6,682 bases of DNA from Giesbergeria sp. (GTDB lineage Bacteria; Pseudomonadota; Gammaproteobacteria; Burkholderiales; Burkholderiaceae_C). Positions 1 through 4,824 of this stretch are shown here, one piece after another; the stretch's first letter is position 1, and every line of letters starts with the position of its first letter. The stretch lies in NCBI GenBank assembly GCA_030690515.1, contig JAUYGP010000683.1:1-6682 (forward strand). Direction: 5' to 3'. Under the pieces are notes generated by a model. That model searched no databases, was not told where the DNA came from, and was given only the letters and a program-made list of their open reading frames with translations. A program made the translations under genes and the position numbers.

Positions 1-360
1 TACGGCCTGCAAAAGCGCGTGGAGATGGCGCGCGCCCTGGCCATGCAGCCGCAGATCCTGATGCTCGACGAGCCCGTGGCCGGCATGAACCGCGAGGAGA
101 CGGAAGACATGGCGCGCTTCATCCTCGATGTGCGCGCCGAGTGGGGCGTGACGGTGCTGATGGTCGAACACGACATGGGCATGGTGATGGATTTGTCAGA
201 CCACGTGGTGGTGCTCAACTTCGGCCAGGTCATTGCGCAGGGCACGCCCGCCGTGGTGCAGCAAGACCCCGAGGTCAACCGTGCCTATCTGGGCTCGGGC
301 GATGTGGGCGATCTGCGCCGCAAGCTGCAGGCCACCACCCACGCACAGGGAGCCGCATGA
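1..360 (+). CDS. livG: ABC transporter ATP-binding protein, LivG-type (5' partial)
   Basis: This is the C-terminal 119 residues of a nucleotide-binding subunit that powers import by a HAAT-family (Leu/Ile/Val-type) ABC transporter at the inner face of the cytoplasmic membrane. The frame is already open at base 1, inside the ABC signature: visible residues 1-6 are YGLQKR, the rest of the LSYGLQKR-like motif of LivG proteins. Walker B (ILMLDEP) is at visible residues 19-25, with the D-loop just after it, and the switch histidine is H57 in VEHDM. Walker A and the Q-loop lie upstream of the window. LivG proteins are usually about 255 residues, so roughly half is missing. A GTG at 19 could be mistaken for a start, but it lies within the conserved domain. 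The stop overlaps the start of the next gene (livH), which indicates translational coupling. Confidence in the family is high; the substrate is not determined by this subunit. Confidence 0.95.
   Translation, partial: YGLQKRVEMARALAMQPQILMLDEPVAGMNREETEDMARFILDVRAEWGVTVLMVEHDMGMVMDLSDHVVVLNFGQVIAQGTPAVVQQDPEVNRAYLGSGDVGDLRRKLQATTHAQGAA
347..352 (+). promoter_or_regulatory. Ribosome binding site of livH
   Basis: AGGGAG lies inside the last codons of livG. It is 7 bases from the ATG at 360 but only 4 bases from the ATG at 357. Normal spacing therefore favours 360, although the two adjacent ATG codons cannot be separated by sequence alone. Confidence 0.6.
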
Positions 361-1238
361 TGGATTGGTCCTACCTGTTTGAAATCAGCCTGACCGGCAT
401 TGCCAGCGGCGGGCTGTATGCGCTGGCCGCCCTGGCCTTCGTGATGGTCTACAAGGCCACGCGCGTGGTGAACATCGCCATTGGCGAAATGCTCATGGCG
501 GGTGCCTACCTGTTCTTCACTTTCGCCTCCATCTTCACGTTGCCGCTGTGGATCGCCATACCGGCCGCCGTGCTGGGCAGCGGTGTGCTGGGCGCGGTGA
601 TCGAGCGCACCATGATCCGCCCGCTGCTGGGCGAGCCGCCCATTTCCGTCTTCATGGTCACCGTCGGCCTGGGCTCGGTGCTGGTGGGTTTGGTGGAAAT
701 GATCTGGAGCGCCGACCAGCGCCGCCTGCCCGACTTCCTGCCCAGCGACCCGATCATGGTGGGCGACGCCTTCCTCGCCCCCAAGGTGTTCTGGGGCGCC
801 GTCATCGCAGTGACGATGATTGCCGCCGTGCTGCTGCTGTTCCGCTTCTGGCGCGGTGGCGTCGCACTGCGGGCCACGGCCAGCGACCAGGCGGCCGCGT
901 ATTCAGTGGGCATCAACGTGCCGCGCGTGTTCTCACTGTCCTGGGTGGTCTCGGCCATGATCGCCGCCGTCTCCGGGATCATCGTTGGCTCCATTGGCGG
1001 TATCTCGTCGAGCATGGGCGTGTTCGGTCTGTCGGTACTGGTGGTGGTAATTGTGGGCGGGCTCGACAGCGTGCTCGGCGCGCTGGTGGGTGGCCTGTTC
1101 ATCGGCCTGGTCGAAGCCCTGGCGGGCAGTTATCTGGGCGGCGAATACAAGCTGCTGGCCACCTTCATCGTGCTGGTGTGCATCCTCATGGTGCGCCCCT
1201 ACGGCCTGTTCGGCACGCACGAAATCGAGAGACTATGA
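360..1238 (+). CDS. livH: Branched-chain amino acid-type ABC transporter permease, LivH-like
   Basis: This is one of the two membrane-spanning subunits of a HAAT-family importer; it pairs with the LivM-like product to form the channel. The 292-residue product is almost wholly hydrophobic, with several membrane segments. Family landmarks are visible: YKATRVVNIAIGEMLMAGAY at residues 31-50, matching the conserved INFAHGE-like segment; the cytoplasmic coupling loop around residues 165-190 (GVALRATASDQAAAYSVGIN) that contacts an ATPase; VVGGLDSVLGALVGG-like helices at about 230-245; and MVRPYGLFG at 277-285. The length fits LivH. Start choice: ATG 360 has the better ribosome binding site spacing, while ATG 357 would add one Met and give a 4-base ATGA overlap with livG. 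The open frame extends upstream to 141 but there runs over conserved livG sequence. The stop is followed at once by repeat A. Confidence 0.93.
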   Translation: MDWSYLFEISLTGIASGGLYALAALAFVMVYKATRVVNIAIGEMLMAGAYLFFTFASIFTLPLWIAIPAAVLGSGVLGAVIERTMIRPLLGEPPISVFMVTVGLGSVLVGLVEMIWSADQRRLPDFLPSDPIMVGDAFLAPKVFWGAVIAVTMIAAVLLLFRFWRGGVALRATASDQAAAYSVGINVPRVFSLSWVVSAMIAAVSGIIVGSIGGISSSMGVFGLSVLVVVIVGGLDSVLGALVGGLFIGLVEALAGSYLGGEYKLLATFIVLVCILMVRPYGLFGTHEIERL

Positions 1239-1240
1239 AG

Positions 1241-1340
1241 CACCCCCTGCGCCGCTTCGCGTCTTCCCCCTCAAGGGGGACACCGCCACTGGCCCGGCAA
1301 AGCCGGTTCCACGGCGGTTGCTGGCATGGCCTGCTCCGCG
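1241..1340. repeat. Intergenic palindromic repeat A (livH-livM junction)
   Basis: The livH-livM gap is 176 bases with no recognised gene. It opens with CCCCCTG (1243-1249), followed by a CGCTTCG-type motif and a tight palindrome at 1265-1280 in which TCCCCCT and AGGGGGA face each other. GGGGGACACCGCCA (1275-1288) matches repeats B and C at 13 and 12 of 14 bases. A second small hairpin, CCGGC-AAA-GCCGG, is at 1294-1306. A lacks the long inner stem of repeat B and diverges from B and C after about 1290, so it is a shorter subtype. The right edge is uncertain. From memory, similar sequences are scattered through Comamonadaceae genomes; this needs a search. A 57-codon open frame (1235-1408) starts with ATGA on the livH stop and ends 6 bases before livM; I do not call it a gene. 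Confidence 0.7.
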
Positions 1341-1401
1341 GCCTTTTGTTCGGCGGTTTTTTCCCGCTAGGGCTGGCAACGTCTGCGGCCCCCAGCGTTT
1401 T

Positions 1402-1405
1402 GGAG
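1402..1405 (+). promoter_or_regulatory. Ribosome binding site of livM
   Basis: GGAG sits 9 bases before the ATG at 1415. Spacing and match are acceptable and support this start over internal ATG codons. Confidence 0.55.
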
Positions 1406-1414
1406 TAGTGACAG

Positions 1415-2452
1415 ATGCGCATCGGAACCCTCAAGGAAAGCTACACCGCCGACGCGGCGCTGTTCGACTCGCACACCCAGAAGGTGTGGCTGGCCGTGGG
1501 CGCCGCACTGCTGGTGCTGTTCCCCTTCATGGCCAGCGACTACTGGCTGTACCTGGCCTGCCTGGTCAGCATCAATGTGGCCAGCAGCGCGGGGCTGAAT
1601 ATCCTCACCGGCTACACCGGCCTGGTCAGCATGGGGCAGGCGGCCTTCATGGGGCTGGGTGCCTACACGGTGGCCATCATGCAAGCCCGGTGGGGTACGC
1701 CCTTTTTGCTGAACATTTTTTGCGGCGGCGTGGTGGCCATGCTGGGCGGCCTGGTGGTGGGCATTCCCTCGCTGCGCGTCAAGGGGCTGTACCTGGCCAT
1801 TGCCACCATTGCGGCGTCGTTCATCGCGCACTTTCTGTTTGCCAACTTTGACTTCACCGGTGGCACAGGCGGCCTGAGCGTACCCCCGGCCAGCCTGTTC
1901 GGGTTGCCGCTCGATACCTCGTTTCGCCTGTACTGGCTGATCGTGCCGGTCACCCTGCTCATGCTGCTGGGCGCGGCCAACCTGTTTCGCACGCGCATTG
2001 GCCGGGCCTTCATCGCCATCCGCGACCGCGACATCTCGGCCGAGGTGCTGGGCATTCCGCTGCTGCGCTACAAGCTGCTGTCGTTTGGCCTGTCGTCGTT
2101 CTACGCCGGGGTGGCGGGCGGCCTGTGGGCGTACTTCTTTCGCGTGGTCACGCCCGAGAGCTTTCCGCTGATGATGTCCATCTTCTTCCTGGCGGCCATC
2201 ATCGTCGGCGGCATGGGCTCCATCCTGGGCGGCATCCTGGGTGCGGTCTTCATGACCATGGTGCCCGAACTGCTCAAGCTGGTGTTCGACCTGCTGCCCG
2301 GCGGGGCCAATCTCACGGTGTTTCTCTCGCCCGTGCGCACCATCATTTTTGGTCTGCTGATCATCGGATTTCTGGTGTTCGAGCCACAGGGGCTCGCAGA
2401 AGTGTGGCGGCGCATTCGCCGATTTTTCCACCTGTGGCCCTTCCGCAACTGA
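1415..2452 (+). CDS. livM: Branched-chain amino acid-type ABC transporter permease, LivM-like
   Basis: This is the second membrane subunit of the importer, the partner of the LivH-like protein. The product has 345 residues. A short polar N-terminus (about 1-22) is followed by multiple hydrophobic segments. Family landmarks are GLNILTGYTGLVSMGQAAFM at residues 60-79, GLYLAIATIA at 124-133, TGGTGGL at 148-154, the coupling loop GRAFIAIRDRDISAEVLGI at 196-214, GGMGSILGGILGA at 265-277, and FEPQGL at 322-327. The C-terminus is basic and aromatic (WRRIRRFFHLWPFRN) and should lie in the cytoplasm. The length is within the LivM range, with no break or missing segment. It lies 39 bases ahead of the binding-protein gene without an obvious terminator, so the two are probably co-transcribed. 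The family call is secure; the transported compound is not shown by this subunit. Confidence 0.94.
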   Translation: MRIGTLKESYTADAALFDSHTQKVWLAVGAALLVLFPFMASDYWLYLACLVSINVASSAGLNILTGYTGLVSMGQAAFMGLGAYTVAIMQARWGTPFLLNIFCGGVVAMLGGLVVGIPSLRVKGLYLAIATIAASFIAHFLFANFDFTGGTGGLSVPPASLFGLPLDTSFRLYWLIVPVTLLMLLGAANLFRTRIGRAFIAIRDRDISAEVLGIPLLRYKLLSFGLSSFYAGVAGGLWAYFFRVVTPESFPLMMSIFFLAAIIVGGMGSILGGILGAVFMTMVPELLKLVFDLLPGGANLTVFLSPVRTIIFGLLIIGFLVFEPQGLAEVWRRIRRFFHLWPFRN

Positions 2453-2480
2453 CGCGGCGGGACCCTTTGAAAACGCAAGA

Positions 2481-2485
2481 AGGAG
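2481..2485 (+). promoter_or_regulatory. Strong ribosome binding site of the binding-protein gene
   Basis: AGGAG, within the purine run AAGAAGGAGA, lies 6 bases before the ATG at 2492. It is the best Shine-Dalgarno sequence in the window, which fits the usual need for excess binding protein over membrane components. Confidence 0.8.
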
Positions 2486-2491
2486 ACAACC

Positions 2492-3670
2492 ATGCCCCAT
2501 TCCCTGACCTCCCAACGCCGCCGCTCCCTGCTGCTGGCCGCTGGCGCAGCCCTCGCCACGCCGCTGGCCGCACACGCCCAGGCGGGCGGTGAAGACATCG
2601 TCATTGGCGGCTCCATCCCCATGACGGGTGTGTTTGCCTTTGCCGGCATCGGCATCGACGCGGGCATCAAGGACTACCTCAAGATCGCCAACGACGCCGG
2701 TGGAATCAAGGGCCGCAAGCTCAAGTACGTGCCCGAGGACACCGGCTACAAGGTCGACGCCTCGGTGGCCGCCTTCAAGAAGATCACCAGCCAGAACAAG
2801 GTGCACCTGTACTACGGCGACTCCACCGGTTTCGCCAAGACCATCAACCCCGAGCTGGACCGCACGGGCGAGATCATGATGGCCGGGGCCTCGTTTGCCA
2901 CCGAGCTCAACGACCCCAAGAAATACCCCAACCAGTTCCTGGTGGGCCCCGACTACACCGAGATGTTCGGCATTTTGCTCAACCACATCGCCAAGGAAAA
3001 GCCGGGCGCCAAGGTGGCCTTCGTCTACTCCGACTCCGAGTTCGGCCGCGACCCGATCGACTCCAGCGAAGCCCTGGCCAAGAAGCTGGGCCTGTCGGTG
3101 GCCGTCAAGATCATGACGCCCGCCGGTAGCGTGGACGTGTCCACCGAGGTCATCAAGCTGCGCCGTGCCGCGCCCGACTACACCATCTTCCACGGCTACA
3201 TCCTCGCGCCCATTCCCGAATTCATCACCCAGGGCAAGCAGCAAGGCATGAAGAGCAAGTGGATGGGTACGTTCTGGACCATGGACAGCTCCACCGTAAT
3301 GAAGATGGGCGAGGTCGGCGACGGATTCATGGGTGTGATGCCCTACCGCTATTACTACGACACCGAAAAAGCACCCATGCTGGAGAAAATCCGCCAGATG
3401 CGCCCCGAATACCAGAGCACGGCCTACATCCAGGGCTTTCTGGCGGCCATGCTGTTCACCGAATCGGCCAAGCGCTGCCTCGATGCGGGCAAGGAGCTCA
3501 ACGGCAAAAATCTCAAGGCCGCGCTCAACACCATCAAGGACTTCGACACCGGCGGCCTGATTGGCGTGCCGATCACCATCAGCGGCAACTCCATCCCTGT
3601 GGGTCGCGTGTACCGCGCGGACATGAAGGCGCAAAAAATGGTGGCCGCCTCCGACTGGATCAAGTTGTGA
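2492..3670 (+). CDS. Periplasmic substrate-binding protein of HAAT-type ABC transporter
   Basis: This exported receptor captures the substrate in the periplasm and delivers it to the LivH/LivM channel. The product has 392 residues. Residues 1-29 look like a signal peptide: QRRR at 8-11, a hydrophobic core at 12-27, and a probable cut after AHA (27-29). The RRSLL stretch resembles a twin-arginine signal, so folded export is possible. The mature part starts with DIVIGGSIPMTGVFAFAGIG (35-54), the standard opening of type I periplasmic binding folds of the LivJ/LivK class. GDSTGFAKTI (109-118) and AGASFATEL (131-139) fall where ligand contacts occur in that class, and VAFVYSDSEFGRD (175-187) begins the second lobe. 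Ligands of this class include amino acids, amides and, in Rhodopseudomonas CouP, hydroxycinnamates. I cannot infer the ligand from residues, so I withhold livJ/livK. The neighbouring acyl-CoA ligase points to a carboxylic acid. Confidence 0.93.
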   Translation: MPHSLTSQRRRSLLLAAGAALATPLAAHAQAGGEDIVIGGSIPMTGVFAFAGIGIDAGIKDYLKIANDAGGIKGRKLKYVPEDTGYKVDASVAAFKKITSQNKVHLYYGDSTGFAKTINPELDRTGEIMMAGASFATELNDPKKYPNQFLVGPDYTEMFGILLNHIAKEKPGAKVAFVYSDSEFGRDPIDSSEALAKKLGLSVAVKIMTPAGSVDVSTEVIKLRRAAPDYTIFHGYILAPIPEFITQGKQQGMKSKWMGTFWTMDSSTVMKMGEVGDGFMGVMPYRYYYDTEKAPMLEKIRQMRPEYQSTAYIQGFLAAMLFTESAKRCLDAGKELNGKNLKAALNTIKDFDTGGLIGVPITISGNSIPVGRVYRADMKAQKMVAASDWIKL

Positions 3671-3831
3671 ACAACCCCCTGAGCGGCTGCGCCGCGTCCC
3701 CCTTCTCTCACGCTGCGCGTGGGAAGGGGGACGCCGCCAGTGCGGCGGGGCGGCCCTTGCACGGCGACCCTGACCTGGTCCGCGCCAGTTTCACCGCTCG
3801 CGCCCCGTTCACAGCACCCTGAACCACTGAT
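3671..3831. repeat. Intergenic palindromic repeat B (binding protein-livF junction)
   Basis: This repeat fills the whole gap between the binding-protein stop and livF. It starts with AACAACCCCCTG, contains GCGGC-TGC-GCCGC (3683-3695), the large palindrome at 3694-3734, and CGCCGC-CAGT-GCGGCG (3732-3747), then a less conserved tail. Bases 3721-3760 match 4713-4752 of repeat C at 38 of 40 positions, and weaker similarity continues through both tails to the shared CACTGATATG at the following start codons. A GTG at 3667 overlapping the upstream stop (GTGA) opens a 51-codon frame ending at 3822, 9 bases before livF; its repetitive origin and composition argue against a conserved protein. Confidence 0.8.
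3694..3734 (+). promoter_or_regulatory. Large mRNA hairpin inside repeat B
   Basis: The arms GCGTCCCCCTTC (3694-3705) and GAAGGGGGACGC (3723-3734) are a perfect 12-base inverted repeat. Inside them CACGC (3709-3713) and GCGTG (3717-3721) can pair around a TGC loop. No T-run follows, so it does not look like an intrinsic terminator. Lying directly behind the binding-protein gene, it could stabilise the upstream message, as REP sequences do behind E. coli malE; this role is inferred. Confidence 0.6.
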
Positions 3832-4650
3832 ATGACCCAGTCCGCCCCAGCCAACGTCCTCGAAGTCAACAACATCGAGGTCATCTACAACAAGGTGGTG
3901 CAGGCCCTGCGCGGCCTGTCGCTGGCCGTTCCGCGCGGTCACATCGTGGCGCTGCTGGGCAGCAACGGGGCGGGCAAATCCACCACGCTCAAGGCCGTGT
4001 CGGGTTTGCTGGCGCTCGAAGATGGGGTGCTTGCCAGCGGCAGCATCCTCTTCAATGGCCAAAGCACCGCACAGTACGCGCCGCAGCAGCTCGTGCGGCG
4101 CGGCCTCTCGCATGTGATGGAGGGGCGCCGCGTGTTTGAAGACCTCACGGTCGAGGAAAACCTGGTCGCCGCCACCTATGCGCTCACCGGTCGCAAGGAG
4201 GCAAAGCCCGACTTCGACCTCGTCTACCAGTATTTCCCCCGCCTGCACGAGCGCCGCAAGGGCCTGGCAGGCTACCTTTCGGGCGGCGAACAGCAGATGC
4301 TGGCCATTGGCCGCGCGCTCATTGCGCAGCCCGAGCTGATCCTGCTCGATGAGCCCTCGCTGGGCCTCTCGCCCAAACTGGTGGAGGACATCTTCACCAT
4401 CATCGCGCGCATCAACGCCGAGCGCGGTACCAGCATGCTGCTGGTCGAACAAAACGCCACCGTGGCACTGGCCGTGGCGCACAGCGGCTACATCATGGAG
4501 AACGGCAAGATCGTCATCGACGGCACGGCCGAGCGCCTGGCCAGCGACCCCGACGTGCGCGAGTTCTACCTCGGCATGGGCGGCGGCGGCGAAGCAAAAA
4601 GCTTTAAAGACATCAAGCACTACAAGCGCAGGAAGAGGTGGCTGTCGTGA
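3832..4650 (+). CDS. livF: ABC transporter ATP-binding protein, LivF-type with basic C-terminal tail
   Basis: This is the second nucleotide-binding subunit of the importer, expected to form a heterodimer with the LivG-like ATPase under the permeases. The product has 272 residues. Walker A GSNGAGKST is at 43-51. VMEGRRVF (95-102) is the LivF-style Q-loop region, where the usual Gln is replaced. The signature LSGGEQQ is at 149-155, and Walker B LILLDEP at 169-175 includes the catalytic E174. LVEQN (204-208) has Gln in place of the switch His, which is normal for LivF. All catalytic motifs are intact. E. coli LivF is about 237 residues and ends near the YLG found here at 246-248. This protein continues with a Gly-rich linker and a strongly basic tail (KSFKDIKHYKRRKRWLS). 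The ATG at 3832 has no clear Shine-Dalgarno sequence, but the domain alignment leaves little room for another start. Confidence 0.94.
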   Translation: MTQSAPANVLEVNNIEVIYNKVVQALRGLSLAVPRGHIVALLGSNGAGKSTTLKAVSGLLALEDGVLASGSILFNGQSTAQYAPQQLVRRGLSHVMEGRRVFEDLTVEENLVAATYALTGRKEAKPDFDLVYQYFPRLHERRKGLAGYLSGGEQQMLAIGRALIAQPELILLDEPSLGLSPKLVEDIFTIIARINAERGTSMLLVEQNATVALAVAHSGYIMENGKIVIDGTAERLASDPDVREFYLGMGGGGEAKSFKDIKHYKRRKRWLS

Positions 4651-4654
4651 GCGC

Positions 4655-4824
4655 GAACAACCCCCTGTGGCGCTTCGTGCCTTCCCTTTTCTCTCGCCTC
4701 GCTGCGCGATGCGGGAAGGGGGACGCCACCAGCGCGGCGGGGCGGCCCTTGCGCGGTGGCCGCTGGCCTGGGCCGCGCCGGTTTTACGGCTGCGCGTGGA
4801 CACGATGCGCAATGGATCACTGAT
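4655..4824. repeat. Intergenic palindromic repeat C (livF-ligase junction)
   Basis: This second full-length member of the family fills the gap between livF and the ligase. It shares the left edge GAACAACCCCCTG and the 40-base core (38/40, at 4713-4752) with repeat B, and the CGCTTCG left segment with repeat A. Its main hairpin is weaker than in B: CCTTCCC (4680-4686) faces GGGAAGG (4713-4719), with TCGC-TGC-GCGA (4699-4709) inside. The tail CCTGGGCCGCGCCGGTTTTA parallels the B tail. A GTG at 4647 on the livF stop opens a 58-codon frame ending at 4823, one base before the ligase ATG. A GAGG at 4635-4638 lies 8 bases before that GTG, but it also encodes the basic LivF tail. Confidence 0.8.
4680..4719 (+). 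promoter_or_regulatory. mRNA hairpin inside repeat C
   Basis: A 7-base outer stem, CCTTCCC with GGGAAGG, encloses a smaller TCGC-TGC-GCGA stem. It corresponds in position to the larger hairpin of repeat B but has an imperfect left arm (CCTTTT where B has CCCCTT). No T-run follows, so I do not call a terminator. Confidence 0.45.

Noticed and set aside
141..359. Upstream extension of the livH reading frame to a start at 141
   Set aside because: The added residues are Arg- and Gly-rich and unlike a permease N-terminus, and the region encodes the conserved LivG C-terminus in another frame. The AGGGAG site points to 357 or 360.
1336..1362. Possible intrinsic terminator: CCGC and GCGG arms followed by six T
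   Set aside because: The stem is only 4 pairs with a 13-base loop, and it lies between two permease genes that must be co-expressed. Too weak to call.
1235..1408. The 57-codon frame between livH and livM as a real small membrane protein
   Set aside because: It contains hydrophobic residues near its end, but its first half is translated repeat sequence and it has only a weak ribosome site. I kept it as part of the junction pattern and not as a gene.
1367..3634. A 755-codon open frame on the minus strand across livM and the binding-protein gene
   Set aside because: Its product is rich in His, Ala, Gln, Gly and Asp with no fold or motif I recognise, and it runs antisense to two genes with clear family motifs. 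Such frames are a known by-product of GC-rich codon use.
4756..4824. Upstream extension of the ligase reading frame to a start at 4756
   Set aside because: These 23 codons translate repeat C and do not resemble an acyl-CoA ligase N-terminus; the family-like sequence begins at the ATG at 4825.
1241..4824. The three junction repeats as a CRISPR-like array
   Set aside because: The copies are separated by whole genes, differ in length and sequence, and have no regular short spacers or cas genes.
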